A stretch of 64,000 nucleotides of DNA from Candidatus Gemmiger excrementigallinarum. Lineage in GTDB: Bacteria; Bacillota; Clostridia; Oscillospirales; Ruminococcaceae. A model generated the notes under the pieces. That model worked only from the letters and a program-made list of their open reading frames with translations, was not told where the DNA came from and did no database searches. The stretch is taken from the NCBI GenBank assembly GCA_019116445.1, contig DXBP01000019.1, positions 53,913-117,912 of the forward strand. The letters are read 5' to 3'. Made by a program: the position numbers and the translations under genes. Positions 50,647-59,576 of this stretch are shown here, one piece after another (within the stretch, counting starts at the first letter, position 1; each line of letters starts with the position of its first letter).

Positions 50647-51810
50647 ATGCCGACCCCGCAACGACCCGGAACTGACCGTTCCCGTCAGTCCCGGATGCAA
50701 AATGAATATACCTGGCAGGGCGGATGGGCGCACCCCGAATCGCCGCGTCCTTCCGGTGGACAACCGGGCGGCCGTGCGCCGCTTACACCGCAACAGCAGC
50801 GCGCCCTGGCCCGCCGTCGCCGGGAACGCCGCCGTCGTCGCCGCCGCACACTTGCCATCGGTACCGCTGGCGGGATTCTGGTGTTATCCGGTATCATCAC
50901 CCTGTTGTTGCCCAAAAGTGTGACCCAGGGGGAAACTCCGGCGGAATCCACCGCCACCGGCAGTACCCAGCTGGTGGCACCGCTGCCCTATGGCGGTGCC
51001 GACCAGGGAACCACCGATGCCGCAACCCCGGCCATCAACTGGGGCACCGTCGGCCCTGTGCAGCAGACGGCGGAGGGAGTCTATACCTACACGGCAGTGC
51101 CGGCAGCCCCGGCTTCGCTGCCGGAATTCGGTCGGGTGGATACCTCCTGGTTTGCCGATGCAGCCTTCCTGGGAGATTCGCTGACTGCCGGTTTCTGCGA
51201 AAGCGAATACAACATCGATGTGGGTGGTGCGCTGATCTGCGGCTATGAGGGCATCAGCCCCAACTCCATCGTCAACCGGACCACCGTTACCAGTCCCGAC
51301 CGCGGCGACGAAGTGGCGATGGATGTACTGACCAACGCACAGCCTGCCAAGCTGTATATCCTCATCGGCACCAACGCGCTGGTAACCACCGGCAACGACG
51401 AGAGTTTCCTGAAATACTATGGCCGTATGCTGGACGATCTGCGGGAAGCCCTGCCGAACACGACGTTTTATGTGCAGTCCATTCTGGCGGCCACACAGGA
51501 GAAAGTGGCGGACGATGCGCCCGGTCTGGCACCGGACCGTCTTGCCACGATCAATGCGGCGATCCAAAGCCTGTGTGCCGAGCGCGGCTGTTATTTCCTG
51601 GATCTCAACGCAGAATTCCGGGACGAGTCCGGGTATCTGCTCAGCGACTATGCACAGCCCGACGGCGTCCATCTGACGGTTTCGGGTTACAACAAATGGG
51701 TCAGTTACCTGTGCACCCATGTGCCGTATAACAAAAACAATCCCTATCAGGCCGGCAGCACCTATTATCTGAGTGATGACGTCAAACAGCTGCTGGCCGA
51801 CATTCCCTGA
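50647..51810 (+). CDS. Membrane-anchored SGNH/GDSL hydrolase
   Basis: The protein has 387 residues from ATG 50647 (MPTPQRPGTDRSRQS), after GGGAGGGG. A 65-residue cytoplasmic N-terminus ends in a very basic ARRRRERRRRRRR stretch, then one helix (LAIGTAGGILVLSGIITLLL) and a Ser/Thr/Pro/Ala linker. The extracytoplasmic SGNH domain has block I LGDSLTAG, block III IGTNAL and the DGVHL catalytic Asp/His pair. Such enzymes remove or transfer O-acetyl groups on surface glycans. It is the first gene of a seven-gene operon with a polysaccharide exporter, so a glycan-acyl esterase role is likely. Confidence 0.85.
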   Translation: MPTPQRPGTDRSRQSRMQNEYTWQGGWAHPESPRPSGGQPGGRAPLTPQQQRALARRRRERRRRRRRTLAIGTAGGILVLSGIITLLLPKSVTQGETPAESTATGSTQLVAPLPYGGADQGTTDAATPAINWGTVGPVQQTAEGVYTYTAVPAAPASLPEFGRVDTSWFADAAFLGDSLTAGFCESEYNIDVGGALICGYEGISPNSIVNRTTVTSPDRGDEVAMDVLTNAQPAKLYILIGTNALVTTGNDESFLKYYGRMLDDLREALPNTTFYVQSILAATQEKVADDAPGLAPDRLATINAAIQSLCAERGCYFLDLNAEFRDESGYLLSDYAQPDGVHLTVSGYNKWVSYLCTHVPYNKNNPYQAGSTYYLSDDVKQLLADIP

Positions 51811-51827
51811 ACGAAAGAGGAGAGATC

Positions 51828-53084
51828 ATGGCAAATCAGGAGGAAGAATCCCGTTATACCGACCCCAGCCATCCGTACAGCGGCAGCGGCAACCGCTACC
51901 AGAATCGCTACAACCGTAACGAGGAATACCACCGGGGCGATGGACCGTTCCAGTTCCCGTGGTGGGCCGTCATCATTGGGTTTGTGGTGTGGTGGCCGCT
52001 GGGCTTCATTTTTATGGCACTGAACGCTGCCATGCGCAAAGGGCGCCTGGGCGGTTTTGAACAGGCGGCCCGCAAGCGCACCCGGGATATTTCCTGGAAT
52101 GTAGACCCGGTGTATGTCCGCCAGGGATCGGAACAACCCACCCAGGAAACGACCAAACAAAAAACAACCAAACGCCGGAGAAAGTCCAAGAGCAAAAACG
52201 ACGGCGGTTCGGGACTGACCACAGGGCTGGTCATTGCCGGTGTGGCCCTGGCTGCGTTCAGCCTGATGGCATTGCCCGATGCCTTGTTTTGGCTGCCGGA
52301 TGCCCTGCTGGAAGGCGGATATTACTGGGGCTGGTTGCTGGAAGAATCCATTCCGGTGCTTATGATGCTCACGGGCGGGATCGGCTGCCTGGCGGGGGCG
52401 CATATTGTGCGTACCAACCGCCGGATGCGCAAAAAGATCGACAATATCGTCGGAGATGCCAAGTACATGGCCATCGAGGATATTGCGGCCTCCGTGCCCT
52501 GCAGTTATGAAAAATGCTGCAAACATCTGGAGAACTGCATCGACAGCGGTGTTTTTGGCCCGGAAGCCTATCTGGATATGCGCCGCCGCTGCCTGGTGGT
52601 GGAAGGCAAGGCCCCGGACCCGCAGCCGGCACCGGCCCCCAAACCCGAAACGCCGGCCACGGAACAGGACCCCTACCAGAAGATCTTGCGGGAACTGTGC
52701 CGCGTCAATGACGCCATCCCCGACGAGGATATGAGCGACAAGATCAGCCGCCTGGAAGCAGTTTCGGCCAAGATTTTTGAACAGGCCAAATCCGATCCCG
52801 ACAAATTGCCGCGGATGCGCAAGTTCATGGACTACTATCTGCCCACCTCGCTGAAACTGTTGCAGACCTATGCCGAACTGGATGCCCAGGGCGTGGAGGG
52901 GGAAAACATCACAGAATCCAAGCACCGCATCGAGCAGACGATGGACACCCTGGTTCATGCCTTTGAAACCCAGCTGGACCAGCTGTTCCAGGAGGACGCG
53001 ATGGATGTGAGTGCCGACATTGATGTGATGGAAAATATGCTGCGTGCCGACGGACTCACCGGTGACACGCCGTTCAAACTGTAA
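51828..53084 (+). CDS. Membrane protein with XpaC-like C-terminal domain
   Basis: The 418-residue protein has an N-terminal Tyr/Asn/Gly-rich segment, one helix near residue 45-65, a Lys/Arg/Thr linker, two further helices (about 130-190) and a winged-helix-like segment (KKIDNIVGDAKYMAIEDIAASVPCSYEKCCKHLENCIDSGVF). A Pro-rich linker leads to a C-terminal domain homologous to the XpaC protein encoded 6 kb upstream (YYLPTSLKLLQTYAELDAQGVEGENI versus YYLPEVVKLMSAYANLEKNGVRGENA). Function unknown; its place in the polysaccharide operon suggests a role in assembly or export. Confidence 0.75.
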   Translation: MANQEEESRYTDPSHPYSGSGNRYQNRYNRNEEYHRGDGPFQFPWWAVIIGFVVWWPLGFIFMALNAAMRKGRLGGFEQAARKRTRDISWNVDPVYVRQGSEQPTQETTKQKTTKRRRKSKSKNDGGSGLTTGLVIAGVALAAFSLMALPDALFWLPDALLEGGYYWGWLLEESIPVLMMLTGGIGCLAGAHIVRTNRRMRKKIDNIVGDAKYMAIEDIAASVPCSYEKCCKHLENCIDSGVFGPEAYLDMRRRCLVVEGKAPDPQPAPAPKPETPATEQDPYQKILRELCRVNDAIPDEDMSDKISRLEAVSAKIFEQAKSDPDKLPRMRKFMDYYLPTSLKLLQTYAELDAQGVEGENITESKHRIEQTMDTLVHAFETQLDQLFQEDAMDVSADIDVMENMLRADGLTGDTPFKL

Positions 53085-53106
53085 AACAGGGGAGAGAACC
53101 GAACCC

Positions 53107-53907
53107 ATGCAACGTCAACCTGAAGGCCAGCTGCGCACCAGCTGGGGCCACTTCAAAAAATACCGCCCGCTGATCCGGGAACTGGTCACCCGTGACCTCA
53201 AGGTCAAATACCGCCGCAGCTTTCTGGGCTATGTGTGGAGCATCCTCAATCCGCTGCTCATGATGCTGCTGCAGACGCTGGTCTTTTCGTACATGTTCCG
53301 CTTTGATATTCCCAACTATCCGCTGTACCTGATCTGCGGCAACACGCTGTTCAATTTCTTTAACGAAAGTACTAATATGGGTATGGGCAGCGTGCTGGGC
53401 AATTCTTCGCTGATCAAAAAAGTGTACGTGCCCAAGTTTATTTTTCCCATCAGCCGGGTGGTGTCCAGTTTTGTGAACCTGTTGTTCAGCCTGGTGGCCA
53501 TTGTGCTGGTCATGCTCATTACCCGTTCGCCCATCTATCCCACGCTGCTGCTGGTCTGGGCTCCGCTGCTGCTGCTCTTCCTGTTCTGCTGCGGCATGGC
53601 GCTGCTGCTGTCGGCCCTGGCAGTGTATTTCCGGGATCTGCAGTACCTCTACGGTATTGTGACCATGGCCTGGATGTACGCCACGCCGCTGTTCTACCCG
53701 CTGTCACAGCTGCCCGGTTTTATGCAGCAGATCGTTAAATTGAACCCGCTGTATCACTACATCAACTGTATGCGCTGCCTGGTCATGTACGGCTTTGTGC
53801 CGGGGCCCAACACCTGGTTTGCCTGTGTGGCCTGCGCTGTGGTTATGGTGGTGCTGGGGCTGGCGGCGTTCCGCAAGCTGCAGCGCAACTTTATTCTGTA
53901 TCTGTAA
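53107..53907 (+). CDS. ABC-2 polysaccharide/teichoic acid exporter permease
   Basis: The protein has 266 residues from ATG 53107 (MQRQPEGQLRTSWGHF), with GGGGAGAG upstream. Six helices and the TagG/Wzm-type signatures LIRELVTRDLKVKYRRSFLGYVWSILNPLL, and the C-terminal ATPLFYPLSQLPGFMQQIVKLNPLYHYINCMR. It forms the membrane channel for a lipid-linked glycan with the ATPase encoded next. Confidence 0.93.
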   Translation: MQRQPEGQLRTSWGHFKKYRPLIRELVTRDLKVKYRRSFLGYVWSILNPLLMMLLQTLVFSYMFRFDIPNYPLYLICGNTLFNFFNESTNMGMGSVLGNSSLIKKVYVPKFIFPISRVVSSFVNLLFSLVAIVLVMLITRSPIYPTLLLVWAPLLLLFLFCCGMALLLSALAVYFRDLQYLYGIVTMAWMYATPLFYPLSQLPGFMQQIVKLNPLYHYINCMRCLVMYGFVPGPNTWFACVACAVVMVVLGLAAFRKLQRNFILYL

Positions 53908-53920
53908 GGAGCCGCCCATT

Positions 53921-54661
53921 ATGCCCATCATTCAGGTGCAAAATGTATCCATGCGCTTCAACCTTGCGCAGGAAAAAACCGAAACACTCAAGGAATACAC
54001 CGTAAAGCTGCTCAAACACCAGCTTTTCTTCAATGAATTCTACGCTCTGCAGGATGTTTCTTTCTCCATCGAACAGGGCGAGTCCGTGGCGCTCATCGGC
54101 CGCAACGGCAGCGGCAAAAGTACCATGCTCAAGCTGATCGCGGGGGTTATGTATCCCACCCGCGGCAAGGTGCAGGTCAACGGCGAAATTGCCCCGCTGA
54201 TCGAACTGGGCGCCGGGTTTGACCTGGAACTCACTGCCCGGGAGAATGTTTTCCTCAACGGTGCGGTGCTGGGTCACGACCGTGATTATATGGAAGAACA
54301 CTTCAATAATATCATTGACTTTGCCGAACTCTGGGACTTTGTGGATGTGCCGGTGAAAAATTACTCCAGCGGCATGATTGCCCGTCTGGGCTTTTCCATT
54401 GCCACCGAGGTGGAGGCCGAGATCCTGGCCTGTGACGAGATCCTCTCGGTGGGCGATTTTATGTTCCAGCAGAAATGCCACCAACGGATGGAGAAGATGC
54501 TCTCCGGCGGAACGACCCTGCTCTTTGTCAGCCACGATATCAACCAGGTCAAGCAGCTGTGCAAGCGCGCCATCTGGATCGACCACGGACACCTGCGGGG
54601 GGACGGCCCGGCGGAGGAAGTCTGCGATGCTTATGTGGCGGCGATGCAGCGCGGCGAATAA
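53921..54661 (+). CDS. Polysaccharide/teichoic acid ABC exporter ATPase
   Basis: The protein has 246 residues from ATG 53921 (MPIIQVQNVSMRFN), 13 bases after the permease stop, with AAGGAG. Walker A GRNGSGKST, the polysaccharide-exporter signature IELGAGFDLELTARENVFLNGAVLG, signature motif NYSSGM, Walker B ILACDEIL and H-loop SHDI. It is TagH/Wzt-type but lacks the C-terminal carbohydrate-binding domain of Wzt, so substrate choice rests elsewhere. Confidence 0.95.
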   Translation: MPIIQVQNVSMRFNLAQEKTETLKEYTVKLLKHQLFFNEFYALQDVSFSIEQGESVALIGRNGSGKSTMLKLIAGVMYPTRGKVQVNGEIAPLIELGAGFDLELTARENVFLNGAVLGHDRDYMEEHFNNIIDFAELWDFVDVPVKNYSSGMIARLGFSIATEVEAEILACDEILSVGDFMFQQKCHQRMEKMLSGGTTLLFVSHDINQVKQLCKRAIWIDHGHLRGDGPAEEVCDAYVAAMQRGE

Positions 54662-54669
54662 GGAGCTCT

Positions 54670-56463
54670 ATGACAAAGAACAAGATACTGAATCGAAAGC
54701 AAAACATACTGCGGGAGTGCCTTGTGGTGCTTTTGCTGGTGGCTGCTGTGGCGGTTTCGGAGTATTACTGGTTTCAGCTCTGGCGGCTGGACTGGCACGC
54801 CCCGATGCTGTACGGCGGTGATGGAATCTATTGGGTCGGGCAGGTGCAGCGCAGCTATGGCGACCTGACCGGCTCGCTGGGGTGGCCTTTTTACCAGCCG
54901 CCCAATCCCTACGACCCCAACTACGATCTGATCTATGATCTGTTTGTTGCCTTCGTGGGGCTGTTTACCAAAGATACCGGCATCGTATTCAACCTCTATG
55001 TGCTGGTTATTCCCTTTGCCAACGCGCTGGCCGGCTACGCGGTATTCCGCATGGTGGGTATGCGCCGCTGGCTTTCTTTTGCGTTTGGGCTGACCTTCGG
55101 CCTGTGTCCCTATGTGCAACAGCGCCTGGGCGGTCACATGATGCTGGCGGCCGTGGAATTCGTGCCGTTCTCGGTACTGCTGTGCCTCTGGTGTGCCGAG
55201 GACCCTTCCTTCGGACGTCCCGGCAAAGGCTTTTTCCGCAACCGGCGCAACTGGCTGGCCATCGCCTTTGCCTGGGGCATTGCCAACAATGGCGCGGCCT
55301 ACTATCCCTATTTCACCTGCTTCTTCCTGTGCATCACGGCACTTTGCCTGATCCTGCGGGATCGCAAACTTTCCGCCGGTGTGCCGTGCTTTTTGACCAT
55401 TGCAGAAATCGTCCTGTGGATGATCCCCGATTTCTTCCCCATGGTGCTGGGTATGCTGGCGGGGGTGGGCAGTACGCTGACCAACGGCGTCTACCGCAGT
55501 CCCATCGGTGCCGATATTTACAGTCTGCGTATCAGCAGTTTGCTGCTTTCCCCCAACGGATACGGCTGGGATAAACTGGCCAACTGGCTGAAACAGTATT
55601 TCCATCTGCTGGCCACCGATGAAGGTCCCATGTACAACGAAAATTCCTACGGCTATCTTGGCATCGTGGGTGTTGTGGGCTTTCTGGTGCTGCTGGTGCT
55701 GCTGTTCCGCAACTATGACTGGCGCGCGGGCAAGACCCAGGCACCGCAGATGGGCGACCGTGTGTGGCTTTTGGGGCGGCTGAGTGTGGCCGCTTTGCTG
55801 TTGGCTTCCATCGCAAGTTTCGGTGGACTGATCGGAATTCTGGTGCGGTTCATCCGTGGTTATAACCGTATCAGCCCGTACATTGCCTTCTTTGCGCTGC
55901 TGGCGGTGGGGCTTTGGGCCGAACACTGGCTGCAGACCCACACAGGGCGCGGTAAACGGATTTTTACGGTGGTACTGGCGCTGGTGCTGGCCTACAGTTA
56001 TTGGGAACAGCAGGGACTTTTCGTGCCGAAATATGAAGAAGTCCAGACCATGTGGTACCAGGATCAGGAATTCATGGAGCGGGTAGAGGAGGTCACCCAG
56101 GAAAACGACGTGATCTTCCAGCTGCCGTATATGAAAAACTTTGAGAACGGTTCCCTGAACAATATGTGGGACTACACCCAGCTGCGGGCGCCGCTGCACA
56201 GCGATTCGCTGCGTTTCAGCTACGGTGCCGGCTACGGCACCGAAAATGACGTCTGGTATAAGGAAACCAGCGAACTGCCGCCCGACGAGATGGTGGCGGA
56301 ACTTCGGGCACAGGGAGTGGCCGGTATCTATCTGAATCTGGATGGCTATGCGGTGGAAGAACAGCAGCAGACGCTGGATTCCCTGGTAGAGGCGGCTGGA
56401 TGCAACCCGCAGGATGTGCTCGAACACGAAAGCGGTATGATCTATTACATTCCGCTGGAATAA
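54670..56463 (+). CDS. GT-C-like membrane glycosyltransferase candidate (1 of 3)
   Basis: The protein has 597 residues from ATG 54670 (MTKNKILNRKQNILREC), after AAGGAGC, 8 bases after the ATPase. About eleven helices and a C-terminal soluble domain (about 480-597). The first extracytoplasmic loop (YGGDGIYWVGQVQRSYGDLTG) with acidic residues, and LGGHMMLAAVEFVPF further on, resemble bacterial GT-C/YfhO-like membrane proteins that transfer sugars from undecaprenyl phosphate outside the membrane. Family assignment is tentative. Confidence 0.65.
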   Translation: MTKNKILNRKQNILRECLVVLLLVAAVAVSEYYWFQLWRLDWHAPMLYGGDGIYWVGQVQRSYGDLTGSLGWPFYQPPNPYDPNYDLIYDLFVAFVGLFTKDTGIVFNLYVLVIPFANALAGYAVFRMVGMRRWLSFAFGLTFGLCPYVQQRLGGHMMLAAVEFVPFSVLLCLWCAEDPSFGRPGKGFFRNRRNWLAIAFAWGIANNGAAYYPYFTCFFLCITALCLILRDRKLSAGVPCFLTIAEIVLWMIPDFFPMVLGMLAGVGSTLTNGVYRSPIGADIYSLRISSLLLSPNGYGWDKLANWLKQYFHLLATDEGPMYNENSYGYLGIVGVVGFLVLLVLLFRNYDWRAGKTQAPQMGDRVWLLGRLSVAALLLASIASFGGLIGILVRFIRGYNRISPYIAFFALLAVGLWAEHWLQTHTGRGKRIFTVVLALVLAYSYWEQQGLFVPKYEEVQTMWYQDQEFMERVEEVTQENDVIFQLPYMKNFENGSLNNMWDYTQLRAPLHSDSLRFSYGAGYGTENDVWYKETSELPPDEMVAELRAQGVAGIYLNLDGYAVEEQQQTLDSLVEAAGCNPQDVLEHESGMIYYIPLE

Positions 56464-56481
56464 ACACGACGGGGTAGAGGA

Positions 56482-58278
56482 ATGAAACTGAAAACCTGGA
56501 CCCAAAGCCGCTGGTTCTGGCCGGCGGTGTGCCTGCTTTCCCTTGTGGCGGGGTGGTGGTATCTGAGCATTACCACCTGCGCGCCGCTGGGCGGCGACGA
56601 TGAGATCATCAATCTGCAGAACTATTACTATGCCACCCATCACACTTTCTGGGAAGTTCTGGTCGCCAACTGGAAAGAAATCCTGCCGCAGTTCCTTTTG
56701 CAAGGCGGCAGATTCCGCCCCTTCTCTTCACCGCCGGTTATCGGGTGGACCAGCTATTTTCTGGGCGACCTGGTGGGGTATCGGCTGTATATTCTGGCCT
56801 GGACCTATGCAGATATTCTGCTGGCGTCCTGGCTGGTGGGCAAGGCGGCCCGCAACGCTAAGGTAGGGGCGCTGTGCTTCTGCCTGCTGCCGATGATGTT
56901 TTCGCTCTGGCAAGATTCTACCGGCAACAGCATGTATTCCTACGGTGCCCTGGTGCAAAGTACGCTGCTCCCGGTACTGTTGGCAGGGCTGTGTGTGCTG
57001 CGCTGGCAGGAAACCGGTCATAAGCGGTGGGCAGTGCTGGGCGCTTATTGTGCCTTCCACGCTTGTGCTACCTTCGAGATTGGCTTTGTGTACATTGTGC
57101 CGCTGTTTGGTCTGGCCTGGATGTACACCGGCAAACTGCGCCCTGCGCTGCGCCTGAGCGTTCCGGTTCTGGTTGGTGAGGCAGTGGCGCTGGCATTTAA
57201 CTTTGGAGCGCGTGCTGTCAATGCCCTGCGTGCAGCCGGGCTGCTGGCCGGGGATGTGGCGGACCTGGGCGGCATTTCGCCCAACTTTGATCTGGTCGCC
57301 ATTCTGCGGACCTGGATCATGCAGATGTCGGCGGGGTTTCCTCTCAATGCCATGATCGCCGGCAAGATGCGTCCGGGTCAGATCGAGTGGTCCGATGTGG
57401 TATGCGGCGTTTTGCTGGCTGCTGCGGTTGTTGCGGTGCTGGCTGTGCTGCAGCATCTGCCGGATCGCAAAGAAAACCTCTTGCTGTTTTTGTCGGGATT
57501 GGCGATGCTGTCCGCACCGGCGCTGATGATTGCGGTATCGCCCAAATATCAAAAAGCCGGAAATGTGGACTGGCGGCACGGTTACATTCCCCAGACTGTG
57601 GAATCCTTCGGCGTGGGGCTGATGGCGGTGGCTGTGCTGATTGCGCTGCTGCGCTGGGCCCGGGGCAAAAGCTGGTGGCCGCGCTGGCGTGTGGCGGTCA
57701 GTGTGGTGCTGGCTGTCGGCATGGCCGGGTCGGTAGTGTGGCAGCGGGCTGCGACCCGCTCGGCCTATGGCGGCGGTGGTCGGGAGTATACCGTATTCGG
57801 GGAGGCAGTGGAAGCCGGAATTGCCGAACCTGCCGGAACCCAGGACCCCATGGTCTGTGATTACATGATCTGGGGCGGCAATCTGACGGCGCAGAAAGCG
57901 TTTTTCCAGCGCTATGCCGATACGGATACCAACGCCCATGCGCTGCAAGTCTGGCGCAGTGAGGAACATGAAGAGGATACCGTCTACCGCCTTGGCATCA
58001 GCCGGGGAGAGAACACCCGCTATGATGCAGCCTGGTTTGCGTTGGGGGCGGATGAAGCTCTGGAAACCGTGACGGATGTGACGGTATATCTGCCGGAGCG
58101 GGCCGATAAACAAGCAGTGGTGCATTATACCACCCGTGCTGCTGACGGAACCGAAACTGAATATTCCATTCCGGCACAGGATTTGTATACAGGAGATACC
58201 GGCGATGGAGGGCAGTGGCTGCAGCTGGATGCAGAAGACCCCATCGTGGGGGACAGCATCTCTTTGACGGCACAGTGA
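56482..58278 (+). CDS. GT-C-like membrane glycosyltransferase candidate (2 of 3)
   Basis: The 598-residue protein starts after GGGGTAGAGGA. The loop after the first helix reads TTCAPLGGDDEIINLQNYY, a DDE-type acidic motif where GT-C enzymes carry their catalytic Asp. About eleven helices, then a C-terminal soluble domain of about 160 residues (GGREYTVFG to the end) that looks beta-rich. It lies 18 bases downstream of the previous gene. The sugar and acceptor are unknown. Confidence 0.65.
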   Translation: MKLKTWTQSRWFWPAVCLLSLVAGWWYLSITTCAPLGGDDEIINLQNYYYATHHTFWEVLVANWKEILPQFLLQGGRFRPFSSPPVIGWTSYFLGDLVGYRLYILAWTYADILLASWLVGKAARNAKVGALCFCLLPMMFSLWQDSTGNSMYSYGALVQSTLLPVLLAGLCVLRWQETGHKRWAVLGAYCAFHACATFEIGFVYIVPLFGLAWMYTGKLRPALRLSVPVLVGEAVALAFNFGARAVNALRAAGLLAGDVADLGGISPNFDLVAILRTWIMQMSAGFPLNAMIAGKMRPGQIEWSDVVCGVLLAAAVVAVLAVLQHLPDRKENLLLFLSGLAMLSAPALMIAVSPKYQKAGNVDWRHGYIPQTVESFGVGLMAVAVLIALLRWARGKSWWPRWRVAVSVVLAVGMAGSVVWQRAATRSAYGGGGREYTVFGEAVEAGIAEPAGTQDPMVCDYMIWGGNLTAQKAFFQRYADTDTNAHALQVWRSEEHEEDTVYRLGISRGENTRYDAAWFALGADEALETVTDVTVYLPERADKQAVVHYTTRAADGTETEYSIPAQDLYTGDTGDGGQWLQLDAEDPIVGDSISLTAQ

Positions 58279-58307
58279 ACCCTTTCGCCGGTACGGGAGG
58301 CATAAAA

Positions 58308-59513
58308 TTGCAAACGACTTCTAAAAAGAAAATTCCGCTGCTACTGCCGCTGGTGGCCTTTGCGGTATATTTTGTTGTGATGTGCTGGCTGCACTATCAG
58401 CAACTCTGCAGCACCAATGATTCGGTATCAGATCTGGTGCAGCATCTGGAGGAAGCCCTTAACAGGGAGGTATATACTGCGGCGTATTTCCTTTTGCCGC
58501 CGGCGTATGCGCTGGCAGGCAAGTGGGGCGTTGCCATGTTGGTTTCAGCCTTTCAAGTGGGGGCACTGGCTGTTTTTGCGTGGGGCCTGAGTACGGCGGT
58601 GCCGCAGCTTTCTACATCTGCAAGGTGGCTTTTGAGCCTGGTTGTCAACCTGGCCCAGGCTGCATGGATTCCCAATGGGGGATATTGGTACCTGGGAACC
58701 ATCAATGGTACCATCTATCATAATACGACCTATATTATGATGGCACCCTTTGCACTGCTGGCTATATTATGCTTTTACCGTGCGTGGGAGGGCATGCACA
58801 GCCGACTGGATGCAAAAAAGTGGCTACTCTATACGGCACTACTCACCATCTCCACGGCGTTCAAGGCTAACTTTGTATTTGCTTTTGCACCTGCGTTGTT
58901 GATTCTACTGATTGTCGACTTGGTACGTACCCGGGGTACAAATCTCAAGCGAGAAATTCTGATGGGGTGCAGCGTGCTGCCTAGCATCGCGTTGTGCCTG
59001 CTGGAATCAGTGGTTCTGTTCGGCGGGGAAGGCGACGGGTTGGTATTCATTTTTGCCGCCGATCCTGAACAGATCCGGAACACAAGCTTTTTGTGGGGCT
59101 GGTTCAATGAGGCTTCCCGCTTGGGAATGATTCGCTCCCTGTTGTTTGTGGGGGCCGTGGCGCTGCTGTTGGGCAGGCACGCCTGGTTGCATTTTCGCTA
59201 TCGGGTCAGTTTTCTGACCTTTTGTGTTGCGATGACAGAGGCTCTTTTCATTGTAGAAAGCGGCGAACGCGCTGGTTATGGAAACCTTTGGTGGGGACCG
59301 TTTGTCTGCTATTGGGTGTTTTTACTGGAATCCTTTGCCGCCTTTCTGCGGGAAGCTCTTGCTTGGATGGAAGGGCAGCGGGCAAATCTACTGGGAGTTC
59401 GACTGGTAATCTGCGGTATAGCGCTTCTGTGGCAGGTAATCAGTGGTGTGTGCTTCCTGATTCTGCTCCTGCAAGGAAGTCCCTACAATATTGCCATCGC
59501 AAACTGGTTTTAA
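58308..59513 (+). CDS. GT-C-like polytopic membrane protein (3 of 3)
   Basis: The protein has 401 residues. The start is TTG at 58308 (codons for LQTTSKKKIPLL) with GGGAGG 8 bases upstream; no ATG fits. About ten helices. The loop after helix 1 (LCSTNDSVSDLVQHLEEALNREVY) has the acidic N-D-S pattern of this group. It lacks the C-terminal soluble domain of its two neighbours, and its base composition is lower in GC. Last gene of the operon; a bidirectional terminator follows. Family assignment is weak. Confidence 0.55.
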   Translation: MQTTSKKKIPLLLPLVAFAVYFVVMCWLHYQQLCSTNDSVSDLVQHLEEALNREVYTAAYFLLPPAYALAGKWGVAMLVSAFQVGALAVFAWGLSTAVPQLSTSARWLLSLVVNLAQAAWIPNGGYWYLGTINGTIYHNTTYIMMAPFALLAILCFYRAWEGMHSRLDAKKWLLYTALLTISTAFKANFVFAFAPALLILLIVDLVRTRGTNLKREILMGCSVLPSIALCLLESVVLFGGEGDGLVFIFAADPEQIRNTSFLWGWFNEASRLGMIRSLLFVGAVALLLGRHAWLHFRYRVSFLTFCVAMTEALFIVESGERAGYGNLWWGPFVCYWVFLLESFAAFLREALAWMEGQRANLLGVRLVICGIALLWQVISGVCFLILLLQGSPYNIAIANWF

Positions 59514-59516
59514 ATC

Positions 59517-59562
59517 AAAAAAAGGCATATCTGCGGAGTGTTCCGCAAACATGCCCTTTTTC
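59517..59562. terminator. Bidirectional terminator
   Basis: The stem AAAGGCAT-..-TGCGGA/TCCGCA-..-ATGCCCTTT with small internal mismatches has A-run and T-run on its two sides, between convergent genes. Confidence 0.85.
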
Positions 59563-59576
59563 TCTTTTGTGGGGAA

